From Dyella_B sp035277725 (GTDB taxonomy: Bacteria > Pseudomonadota > Gammaproteobacteria > Xanthomonadales > Rhodanobacteraceae), in assembly GCF_035277725.1 (NCBI RefSeq), contig NZ_DATEJY010000072.1, positions 1-5,238 of the forward strand: a DNA stretch of 5,238 nucleotides, read 5' to 3'. The notes under the pieces were generated by a model. It worked only from the letters and a program-made list of their open reading frames with translations, had not been told where the DNA came from and ran no database searches. The translations under genes were made by a program, and so were the position numbers. Positions 1 through 5,238 of the stretch are shown piece by piece (the stretch's first letter is position 1; every line of letters begins with the position of its first letter).

Positions 1-4
1 ACCT

Positions 5-769
5 ATGGCAATCACCCTCAAATCCGCCCAAGACCTCGAAGGCATGCGCGTTGCCGGCCAGCTGGCAGCCGAAGTGCTGGCCATGCTCAAGGAGCACGTC
101 AAACCCGGCGTCACCACCGAGGATCTGGACCGGCTCGCCTACCAGCACATCGTGAACGTGCAGAAGGCGACCCCTGCCAATGTCGGCTATCACGGCTTTC
201 CCAAGACCCTGTGCACCTCGGTCAATCATGTGATCTGCCACGGCATTCCCAGCCCGGGCAAGGTGCTGAAGGATGGCGACATCATCAATCTCGACGTCAC
301 CGTCATCAAAGACGGCTGGCATGGCGACACCAGCCGCATGTATTACGTCGGCACGCCCGGTGTGCTGGCCAAGCGTCTGGTGGAGACCACCTTTGAGGCG
401 ATGATGCACGGCATCCAGTCCGTGCGTCCCGGCGCCACCCTGGGCGATGTCGGCCACGCCATTCAGAAACATGCGGAAGCCGCTGGCTTCTCGGTGGTGC
501 GCGAGTACTGCGGCCACGGCATCGGCAAGGTCTACCACGACGAGCCGCAGGTGCTGCATTACGGCAAGCCCGGCACGGGTGTGGTGCTGCAGAAGGGCAT
601 GACCTTCACCGTCGAGCCGATGATCAACGCCGGCAAGCCGCAAACCAAGCAATTGCCGGACGGCTGGACGGTGGTCACCAAGGATCATTCGCTGTCGGCG
701 CAGTGGGAGCACACCATTGCAGTGACGGATGACGGGTTTGAGATCCTGACACCCTGGCCGGATGCCTGA
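5..769 (+). CDS. map: Type I methionine aminopeptidase
   Basis: This cytosolic metalloenzyme removes the initiator methionine from nascent proteins when the second residue is small. The 254-residue product is close to the usual length of about 260 and is a single pita-bread catalytic domain with no N-terminal extension, so it is the short bacterial class (type Ia). All five dinuclear-metal ligands known from the E. coli enzyme are present at the same numbers: Asp97, Asp108, His171, Glu204 and Glu235. The catalytic-site His79 (in CHGIP) and His178 are also in place. The motifs NLDVT, HGDTSRM, GHGIG and FTVEPM are all visible. The start at base 5 gives the N-terminus MAITLKSAQDLEGMR, typical of the family. 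Its ribosome binding site lies outside the window, because only four bases precede the ATG. The gene is intact and is followed by a palindromic repeat before glnD. The identification is essentially certain. Confidence 0.98.
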   Translation: MAITLKSAQDLEGMRVAGQLAAEVLAMLKEHVKPGVTTEDLDRLAYQHIVNVQKATPANVGYHGFPKTLCTSVNHVICHGIPSPGKVLKDGDIINLDVTVIKDGWHGDTSRMYYVGTPGVLAKRLVETTFEAMMHGIQSVRPGATLGDVGHAIQKHAEAAGFSVVREYCGHGIGKVYHDEPQVLHYGKPGTGVVLQKGMTFTVEPMINAGKPQTKQLPDGWTVVTKDHSLSAQWEHTIAVTDDGFEILTPWPDA

Positions 770-777
770 TCGATATC

Positions 778-847
778 GTTGGGGTGCAAACCCCAACATC
801 GCCAAGCCGATCTAGACGATGATGTTGGGGTTTTCACCCAACCTACG
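778..847. repeat. GTAG-type REP/REPIN-like palindromic element between map and glnD
   Basis: Two imperfectly related hairpin units face each other. The left hairpin pairs 778-785 (GTTGGGGT) with 790-797 (ACCCCAAC) around a GCAA loop. The right hairpin pairs 824-829 (GTTGGG) with 837-842 (CCCAAC) and is followed by CTAC at 843-846. Read on the minus strand, the right unit is GTAG followed directly by GTTGGGTGAAAAC and CCCAAC, which is the layout of a REP with a GTAG head. The two units can also pair with each other over 13 perfect bases (788-800 with 821-833). The left unit lacks a clear GTAG head, so the element is a decayed or variant REPIN. GTAG-headed REPs linked to RAYT transposases are known in Xanthomonadales. 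Assignment to that class is inference without a genome-wide count. Confidence 0.65.
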
Positions 848-849
848 CC

Positions 850-852
850 AGG
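850..852 (+). promoter_or_regulatory. Weak ribosome binding site supporting the glnD start at 864
   Basis: AGG within CCAGGCAAG lies 11 bases before the ATG at 864. It is weak, but no better purine-rich site precedes the upstream ATG codons at 819 and 822, which lie inside the palindromic repeat. It is therefore modest support for the downstream start. Confidence 0.35.
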
Positions 853-863
853 CAAGTTTCCGG

Positions 864-3512
864 ATGACATCGTCCGCCGTTTCCCTCCCGCCATTACCTC
901 GCTTACCCGTCGCAGTCCCGCGCTCCGGTGTGTCCACCGATGCACGCAGTGCGCTGCGCCAGCTCGTCGGTGACCTTGATCGGGCCATTGCACTGGCTTT
1001 CCGCGACGGCGCCGATGCCACCGCACTCGCGCAGCGGCGCGGCGAATCGGTTACGCGCATCGTGGCGCACGTATGGATGGCCTGCCTGGGTGAAGTGAAT
1101 GATGCGGCCCTGTTCGCCATCGGCGGTTTCGGACGCGGACTGTTGTTCCCGTATTCGGACATCGATCTGCTGGCGCTGGTCCAGCACGCCGACCCATCGC
1201 GCTTGCGAGCGCTGGAACAATGCTTCGCGACGTTCTGGGACATCGGCCTCAAAGTCGGCCATGCAGTGCGCGATCCGGCGCAGTGCAAGTCGCTCGCTGC
1301 CGCGGACGCCAGCGTCTTCACCAGCCTGCTCGACGCACGTCGCCTGGCCGGCGATCCCGCGCTCGACGCCAATCTGCGCGCTATCGTAGAAGCGCCCGAC
1401 ATGTGGCCACCTGGCGCTTATCTGCAAGCGCGCCTGGCCGAACGCAATGCACGCCATGCGCGTTACGACGACACGGCATACAACCTCGAGCCCAATCTCA
1501 AGGATGGCCCCGGCGGCCTGCGCATGCTGGATTCACTGCGCTGGCTCGGCAAGCGCCTGGCGCATGCGCCGGACTTTCCCGACATGGTCACCGAAGGCCT
1601 GCTCGATCCGGCCGAATGCGACACCTTGCTGCACGCCGAAGCCACGTTGCGTCGCTATCGCTTCGCCTTGCACCTGGAGGCAGGGCGACCGGAAGAACGC
1701 TTGCTGTTCGATTACCAGCGCGCACTCGCTGCACGCCTCGGCTTCGAGGATGAGCACGAAAAAAATCTCGGCGTCGAGCAGTTCATGCAGGGCTACTATC
1801 GCGCTGCCAGCCAGGTGGAACGCCTGGGAATGCAAATCGCCGAGCGTTTCGTGGAAATGTTGGAACCACCGAGCGAGCCACAAGCCGTTGGCGAGGATTT
1901 CATTCGCTACGGCGTACGCATTGCTGTGCGCGATCCCGATTTATTCACGCATCGCCCAGCAGCGCTGGTGGACATTTTCATTGCGAGACTGGATCAGAAG
2001 GGTGTGATCGGCTTTACGGCCGACACCATGCGCCGCGTCCATCAGGCGACGGCGGCGATGGGTACGCAATTGGCCGATGATCGGCAGGTCATTGCTTCTT
2101 TTCTGCAACTGCTGCGCCATGGTGCGCCTGCGGTCGATGCACTTTGGCGCATGAATCGCCATGGCTTGCTCGCAGCGATACTGCCTGCTTTCGGCAAAGT
2201 ATTCGGCCGCATGCAATACGACTTGTTCCACGTTTATACGGTGGACGAACACACGCTGCGCGTGCTGCGCAACGTTGCACGCTTTGCCGATCCGGCCACA
2301 CAAGCCGAATTTCCACTCGCGTGCGAAGTGTGGTCGACCCTTCCCAAGCCTGAAATTTTGCTATTGGCAGCGCTATTCCACGACATAGCCAAAGGGCGTG
2401 GCGGCGATCATTCGGTACTGGGCGAAGAGGATGCGCGCGCATTCGGCAAAAAGCTTGGCTTGCCGGACGAAGACATCGAACGCATCGCATGGCTGGTGCG
2501 CTGGCACTTGCTGATGAGCACCACCGCGCAACGCCAGGACATCACCGATCCCGACGTCGTGCATCGATTCGCCGAACTCGTCGGTGGACGAGAACGCCTT
2601 GGCCAGCTGTATCTGCTCACCATCGCCGACATCATCGGTACCAGCCCGCGTTTGTGGAATGCATGGAAAGATCGTCTGCTCGCGGACCTCTATACGGCCA
2701 CGCGTTATGCCTTGCGGCGTGATGCCAAACCCTCATCCGGTGCTGCCGCGCGTGCACAGGCATGCCGTGAGCAGGCCATGGCCATGCTGGTTGCGGAGGG
2801 CAACGATCAAACCGCCGTGGCGCAGCTCTGGGACAGCTTCCCGATGGTCAGCTTTCTACGCCATCGATCGGAGCAAATCGCCTGGCAGACGTCGCAGATT
2901 CTGCATGGGCAAGGCAAATTGCCGTTGATTGCGGTGAACCCGCTATCGGTACGTGGCGGCACCGAATTGTTTGTCTATGCGCCCGATCGCGATGGCCTGT
3001 TCGCCAACGTCACCGCCATGCTTGATCGCCTGCATTTCTCGGTGATGGAAGCCCGCGTGCTCAGTTCGCCGGATGGCAAGGCGATGGATACCTTCCTGCT
3101 GCTGGAAGCGGAAACGCAAAAGCCTGCGAGCCACGAGCGTGCGGAAGAACTGCAGCAGCGCCTGCATCGCGCGCTGTCGCAATCGGCGCCGATCATGCCG
3201 CCACGGCGCAGCATGTCGCGGCATTTGAAGCACTTCCAGATGACGCCTCGCATCGACTTCAAGCAGTCCGACGGCCGCACGCAGATGGCACTTGTCTGCA
3301 GCGACCGCCCCGGCCTGCTGGCCGCTGTCACGCAGGTGATGATGGCCTGCGAAGTGCGCGTGCACGATGCCCGCATCGCCACCTTCGGCGAGCGCGTGGA
3401 AGATTTTTTCCAGCTTACCGACCGGCGCAATGCGCCGTTGAGCGAGACACAGCAACAACGTTTGTGGCAGGCTTTGCGGGAGCGGATCGGACCACAGAGC
3501 TTATCTGCGTAG
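864..3512 (+). CDS. glnD: Bifunctional PII uridylyltransferase / uridylyl-removing enzyme
   Basis: GlnD is the glutamine sensor of nitrogen regulation. It adds UMP to PII proteins (GlnB/GlnK) when glutamine is low and removes it when glutamine is high, so setting glutamine synthetase adenylylation and NtrBC activity. Numbered from the ATG at 864 (882 residues), the nucleotidyltransferase signature GGFGRGLLFPYSDIDLL starts at Gly87, with metal-binding Asp99 and Asp101. The HD hydrolase domain follows, with LFHDIAKGRGGDHS containing His506-Asp507 and His516, then His548 in WHLLM and Asp589 in IADI. Two ACT domains end the protein: about 698-775 (GTELFVYAPDRDGLFA) and 806-882 (MALVCSDRPGLLAAV). 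Length matches the family (E. coli about 890). The frame remains open upstream to ATG 819, but that start lies in a repeat, its extra 15 residues (MMLGFSPNLRQASFR) look non-conserved, and it lacks a binding site. The position after GRG is Leu93, where Glu is usual. The stop TAG forms part of another palindrome. Confidence 0.96.
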   Translation: MTSSAVSLPPLPRLPVAVPRSGVSTDARSALRQLVGDLDRAIALAFRDGADATALAQRRGESVTRIVAHVWMACLGEVNDAALFAIGGFGRGLLFPYSDIDLLALVQHADPSRLRALEQCFATFWDIGLKVGHAVRDPAQCKSLAAADASVFTSLLDARRLAGDPALDANLRAIVEAPDMWPPGAYLQARLAERNARHARYDDTAYNLEPNLKDGPGGLRMLDSLRWLGKRLAHAPDFPDMVTEGLLDPAECDTLLHAEATLRRYRFALHLEAGRPEERLLFDYQRALAARLGFEDEHEKNLGVEQFMQGYYRAASQVERLGMQIAERFVEMLEPPSEPQAVGEDFIRYGVRIAVRDPDLFTHRPAALVDIFIARLDQKGVIGFTADTMRRVHQATAAMGTQLADDRQVIASFLQLLRHGAPAVDALWRMNRHGLLAAILPAFGKVFGRMQYDLFHVYTVDEHTLRVLRNVARFADPATQAEFPLACEVWSTLPKPEILLLAALFHDIAKGRGGDHSVLGEEDARAFGKKLGLPDEDIERIAWLVRWHLLMSTTAQRQDITDPDVVHRFAELVGGRERLGQLYLLTIADIIGTSPRLWNAWKDRLLADLYTATRYALRRDAKPSSGAAARAQACREQAMAMLVAEGNDQTAVAQLWDSFPMVSFLRHRSEQIAWQTSQILHGQGKLPLIAVNPLSVRGGTELFVYAPDRDGLFANVTAMLDRLHFSVMEARVLSSPDGKAMDTFLLLEAETQKPASHERAEELQQRLHRALSQSAPIMPPRRSMSRHLKHFQMTPRIDFKQSDGRTQMALVCSDRPGLLAAVTQVMMACEVRVHDARIATFGERVEDFFQLTDRRNAPLSETQQQRLWQALRERIGPQSLSA

Positions 3513-3545
3513 CCCAGGCACAGCCATTCCACCCAACGCTACGCA
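3506..3545. repeat. Inverted repeat with GTAG/CTAC ends over the glnD stop codon
   Basis: TGCGTAGC at 3506-3513 is repeated perfectly inverted as GCTACGCA at 3538-3545, with 24 bases between. GTAG at 3509-3512 contains the glnD stop codon TAG. Read on the minus strand, the right half is GTAGCGTTGGGTGGAAT, which resembles the GTAG unit in the map-glnD gap (GTAGGTTGGGTGAAAAC). The inner hairpins expected of an intact REP are not clear. It may be a degenerate member of the same family or a simple 3'-end stem-loop. There is no T-run after it, so a Rho-independent terminator is not supported. Confidence 0.4.
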
Positions 3546-3643
3546 AGCTCGCAGGGAATGATTTCCCGCCAGGCCGCGTCAGCGGTCATCGTCAATCCTC
3601 TTTTTCGTTTTGGCTGAAACCTGCCACCTAAGGCTGTGCCCTC
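3513..3643. other. Gap between glnD and the membrane-protein gene, with small stem-loops
   Basis: No gene is supported on either strand of this 131-base gap. Besides the repeat over the glnD stop, it holds a small hairpin pairing GGGAA (3554-3558) with TTCCC (3563-3567), and another pairing 3572-3577 with 3582-3587 around GTCA with one G-T pair. A T-run at 3601-3605 follows the second hairpin only after a 13-base spacer, so it is a poor match to an intrinsic terminator. TAAGG at 3629-3633 is a plausible ribosome binding site for the next gene. I saw no convincing promoter. Confidence 0.5.
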
Positions 3644-4114
3644 ATGTCCGCATCGCATACGCTTCTCAAACTTGCCCGACAGCTTCATCTCTACATCGGC
3701 GTGTTCATCGCGCCTGCCGTGCTGTTCTTCGCCTTTACCGGTGGCCTGCAGGTATTCGGCCTGCATGAATCCTCTCGCGGCAGCGACTACAAACCGCCGG
3801 CCTGGCTGGCCGTGGCGGCGCAATTGCACAAGAAGCAAACGGATGTGCTGCCGCAGCGCCGCGCGCGTCCCGTAGAGAATGCTCAGCCTGGGGCAACACC
3901 TGTGCCGGTGGTGAGTGCGGAACTGGCAAAACCGGCGGCGCCGCTCCGGCATCCCTTGCCATTGAAGATTTTCTCCGCCTTCGTATCGCTGGGCTTGTTC
4001 ATATCGACCTTGCTTGGCCTCTACATGGCGTACCGCTATACGCGCAAGCATGTCGTGATCAGCGTGTTGCTGGTGGCGGGGACGATATTCCCCATCGTAC
4101 TTACGCTGCTTTGA
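3644..4114 (+). CDS. Small PepSY-associated-type transmembrane protein, function unknown
   Basis: The 156-residue product is an inner-membrane protein with three predicted helices: about 16-38 (YIGVFIAPAVLFFAFTGGL), 109-129 (IFSAFVSLGLFISTLLGLY) and 137-156 at the C-terminus. The N-terminal pattern LARQLHLYIGVFIAPAVLFF, with the FTGGLQVFGLHE exit, resembles the first helix of PepSY-associated transmembrane proteins. The second helix, ending in GLYMAYRYTRK, also fits that group. Between helices 1 and 2 lies a hydrophilic loop of about 65 residues, rich in Lys/Arg, Ala and Pro, with no recognisable PepSY fold. Positive charges at Lys9/Arg12 and Arg131-Lys135 suggest a cytoplasmic N-terminus and a periplasmic loop. 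The start has TAAGG ten bases upstream. Family membership is inferred from pattern only, and no substrate or partner is evident. The gene is unrelated in function to its neighbours and has palindromic repeats on both sides. Confidence 0.8.
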   Translation: MSASHTLLKLARQLHLYIGVFIAPAVLFFAFTGGLQVFGLHESSRGSDYKPPAWLAVAAQLHKKQTDVLPQRRARPVENAQPGATPVPVVSAELAKPAAPLRHPLPLKIFSAFVSLGLFISTLLGLYMAYRYTRKHVVISVLLVAGTIFPIVLTLL

Positions 4115-4283
4115 AACGCGGTTGACGCTGGGTCGATACGTAGGCCGGGATGAAATCCAGGCATTCATGGGGCTCCTTATGCTGGGATTTCATCCCAGCC
4201 TACGGGGCAAGCTGAGGCCTCGCGCGTCATCGACGGGCAACTGGTTGTAATCTTCACGATCGACCCGAACGCGAGTCTCGCTC
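4115..4283. other. Gap before dapD with a leader of about 79 bases
   Basis: This 169-base gap is largely taken up by the REPIN. The remaining 4205-4283 leads into dapD. It has a TGTAAT hexamer at 4246-4251 that resembles a -10 box, but no acceptable -35 box at the right distance. A short palindrome, GCGAG-T-CTCGC (4271-4281), ends two bases before the dapD start and includes the only purine-rich stretch that could bind the ribosome. I saw no riboswitch-like architecture and no open reading frame worth calling. Confidence 0.45.
4139..4204. repeat. REPIN: two inverted GTAG-headed REP hairpins
   Basis: The outer arms, 4139-4158 and 4185-4204, form a 20-base inverted repeat with a single mismatch, separated by 26 bases. 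The left unit is GTAG (4140-4143) followed by a hairpin, 4144-4151 with 4155-4162, loop GAA and one G-A mismatch. The right unit is a perfect 8-base hairpin, GCTGGGAT (4181-4188) with ATCCCAGC (4192-4199), followed by CTAC (4200-4203). A GTAG head, a short hairpin, a spacer and the mirror image of both make the canonical arrangement of a REP doublet, as mobilised by RAYT (TnpA-REP) transposases. No RAYT gene is in the window. The element lies between the membrane-protein gene and dapD and could affect mRNA 3'-end stability. Confidence 0.75.
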
Positions 4284-5111
4284 ATGCAGTCCATCGAAAA
4301 CCTTATCAACGACGCTTTCGAGCGCCGCAACGACCTGACCCAGGCCGAAATCGAAACCCATCTGCGCCCGGCGCTTACGCAAGTGATGGATCTGCTCGAA
4401 TCAGGTGAGCAGCGCGTGGCCGCGCCAAATGGCGAAGGCGGCTGGGTCGTCAATCAATGGTTGAAGAAAGCGGTGTTGCTGTATTTCCGCATCAACGGCA
4501 ATCGCGTGGTGGATGGCGGACCGGCCATGGCCTTCGACAAAGTGCCGCTGCGCTTCCAGCACGGCAACGACTCGGAACTGGAAACGCTCGGCGCTCGCGT
4601 CGTGCCCGGTGCGCTGGTGCGCCGCGGTGCGCATGTGGCGAAAGATGCGGTGCTGATGCCGAGCTACGTGAACATCGGCGCGTACGTCGGTGCCGGCACG
4701 ATGGTCGATACCTGGGCCACGGTCGGTTCGTGCGCACAGATCGGCGCGGGCGTGCATCTTTCCGGCGGTGTCGGCATTGGTGGCGTGCTGGAACCGCTGC
4801 AAGCCAATCCCACCATCATCGAAGACAACTGCTTTATCGGCGCGCGTTCCGAAGTGGTGGAAGGCGTGGTGGTGGAGCGCGGCAGCGTGATCGGCATGGG
4901 CGTGTTCCTCGGCCAATCCACGCGCATCTACAACCGCGCCACCGGTGAAGTCAGCTATGGCCGCGTGCCGGCAGGCAGCGTGGTGGTGGCCGGCAATCTG
5001 CCGGCGAAAGACGGCAGCCACAGTTTGTACGCCGCGATCATCGTCAAGCAGGTGGACGAGAAAACGCGCAGCAAGACCGGCATCAATGAACTGCTACGGA
5101 GCGGTGAGTAA
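4284..5111 (+). CDS. dapD: 2,3,4,5-tetrahydropyridine-2,6-dicarboxylate N-succinyltransferase
   Basis: DapD transfers a succinyl group from succinyl-CoA to tetrahydrodipicolinate, giving N-succinyl-2-amino-6-ketopimelate in the succinylase route to meso-diaminopimelate and lysine. The enzyme is a cytosolic trimer. The product is 275 residues (E. coli 274). It has an N-terminal helical domain (about 1-95, including NDLTQAEIETHLRPAL and GWVVNQWLKKAVLLYFR), a left-handed beta-helix of hexapeptide repeats (about 105-235), and a C-terminal tail with SLYAAIIVKQVDEKTRSKT. The strongly conserved run MVDTWATVGSCAQIG then HLSGGVGIGGVLEP is intact. Asp142 and Glu190 align, one residue offset, with the active-site Asp and Glu of the E. 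coli family. The start at 4284 gives the expected N-terminus, with only a weak ribosome binding site (GCGAG at 4271-4275). The stop overlaps the next start by one base, which suggests an operon. Confidence 0.98.
   Translation: MQSIENLINDAFERRNDLTQAEIETHLRPALTQVMDLLESGEQRVAAPNGEGGWVVNQWLKKAVLLYFRINGNRVVDGGPAMAFDKVPLRFQHGNDSELETLGARVVPGALVRRGAHVAKDAVLMPSYVNIGAYVGAGTMVDTWATVGSCAQIGAGVHLSGGVGIGGVLEPLQANPTIIEDNCFIGARSEVVEGVVVERGSVIGMGVFLGQSTRIYNRATGEVSYGRVPAGSVVVAGNLPAKDGSHSLYAAIIVKQVDEKTRSKTGINELLRSGE
5098..5101 (+). promoter_or_regulatory. Ribosome binding site of the Spx/ArsC-like gene inside dapD
   Basis: GGAG at 5098-5101 lies nine bases before the ATG at 5111, inside the last codons of dapD. 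With the TAATG overlap it fixes the start of the downstream gene and suggests translational coupling. Confidence 0.7.
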
Positions 5112-5238
5112 TGACCCTGCCGACCGTCACGCTGTATGGCCTTTCCAACTGCGACACTTGCAAGAAGGCACGCAACTGGCTGACACGCTTTGACATCGCA
5201 CACGAGTTCATCGACTACCGCGCGAATCCTGTGCCGCC
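5111..5238 (+). CDS. Spx/ArsC-family thioredoxin-fold protein (YffB-like), 5' part
   Basis: Only the first 42 codons are present and the gene runs off the right edge; the family is usually about 115 residues. The N-terminus MTLPTVTLYGLSNCDTCKKA, followed by ARNWLTRFDIAHEFIDYR, is characteristic of the Spx/ArsC-like thioredoxin fold: a first beta strand, then a CxxC loop (Cys14 and Cys17 in CDTC), then a helix. It closely resembles E. coli YffB, whose gene lies directly upstream of dapE. The ATG shares one base with the dapD stop (TAATG). The enzymatic role of YffB-type proteins is not settled, and an arsenate reductase label would overstate what is known. Adjacency to dapD predicts dapE just beyond the window. 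Confidence 0.9.
   Translation, partial: MTLPTVTLYGLSNCDTCKKARNWLTRFDIAHEFIDYRANPVP

Noticed and set aside
685..1457. Overlapping minus-strand frames opposite the end of map and the start of glnD
   Set aside because: Arg/Ser/Ala-rich sequence with no motif, crossing the map-glnD repeat. The + strand genes explain this DNA.
3572..3605. Possible intrinsic terminator after glnD (stem 3572-3587 and T-run 3601-3605)
   Set aside because: The stem has only six pairs with one wobble, and 13 bases separate it from the T-run, so it does not fit the terminator pattern.
3517..3640. Nine-base inverted repeat GGCACAGCC (3517-3525) / GGCTGTGCC (3632-3640) spanning the glnD downstream gap
   Set aside because: The arms are 106 bases apart and short. 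Chance pairing in GC-rich DNA is plausible, and nothing else supports an element with these ends.
4122..4150. TTGACG at 4122-4127 as a -35 box
   Set aside because: The bases 16-18 downstream fall in the GC-rich REPIN arm (GCCGGGA) with no -10-like hexamer.
3539..4168. 209-codon open frame on the minus strand across the membrane-protein gene
   Set aside because: Its product is rich in Arg, His and Gln with no recognisable fold. It starts inside the REPIN and mirrors the hydrophobic codons of the + strand gene, which has clear membrane helices. It is a shadow frame of GC-rich DNA.
4246..4251. TGTAAT as a -10 box for a dapD promoter
   Set aside because: No -35-like hexamer lies 16-18 bases upstream (the sequence there is GC-rich), and the extended -10 TG is out of register. 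It is too weak to call.
4401..5021. 206-codon open frame on the minus strand opposite dapD
   Set aside because: The His/Ala-rich composition is typical of antisense frames opposite a GC-rich gene. dapD on the + strand is unambiguous.
1..5238. CRISPR array, tRNA, rRNA, toxin-antitoxin, prophage or insertion-sequence genes
   Set aside because: I saw no regularly spaced direct repeats, no cloverleaf-like or rRNA sequence, and no transposase or phage protein motifs. The only mobile-type signals are the short palindromic repeats.

Overview
The window is an ordinary housekeeping segment of a fairly GC-rich gammaproteobacterium. The order map - glnD - dapD - Spx/ArsC-like gene (with dapE expected next) resembles that of the Xanthomonadales/Lysobacterales. 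The repeats in the gaps carry a GTAG tetranucleotide head, as known for REP families of that order. A member of the Xanthomonadaceae or Rhodanobacteraceae (Dyella, Rhodanobacter or Luteibacter-like) is my best inference. I cannot name the species from sequence alone.

All genes read on the + strand. Bases 5-769 encode type I methionine aminopeptidase (map), with every metal ligand present. Bases 864-3512 (or 819-3512 with an upstream start) encode the PII uridylyltransferase/uridylyl-removing enzyme GlnD, complete from its nucleotidyltransferase signature to two C-terminal ACT domains. Bases 3644-4114 encode a small three-helix membrane protein resembling PepSY-associated transmembrane proteins. 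Bases 4284-5111 encode tetrahydrodipicolinate N-succinyltransferase (dapD) of the lysine/peptidoglycan pathway. Its stop codon overlaps the start of an Spx/ArsC-family thioredoxin-fold protein that runs off the right edge.

The three gaps (about 94, 131 and 169 bases) hold no genes. Each contains a palindromic element bounded on at least one side by GTAG/CTAC. The clearest is 4139-4204, two REP hairpins in inverted orientation (a REPIN). The one at 778-847 is a variant of the same theme and covers the upstream candidate start of glnD. The one at 3506-3545 is degenerate and includes the glnD stop codon.

Functionally, Map removes N-terminal Met from new proteins, GlnD senses glutamine and sets the uridylylation of PII proteins, and DapD makes N-succinyl-2-amino-6-ketopimelate on the way to diaminopimelate. 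The membrane protein has no evident link to these. I found no convincing new biological system here. The points most worth checking are the GTAG repeats at all three junctions, the start of glnD, and the orphan membrane gene lying between two repeat elements.
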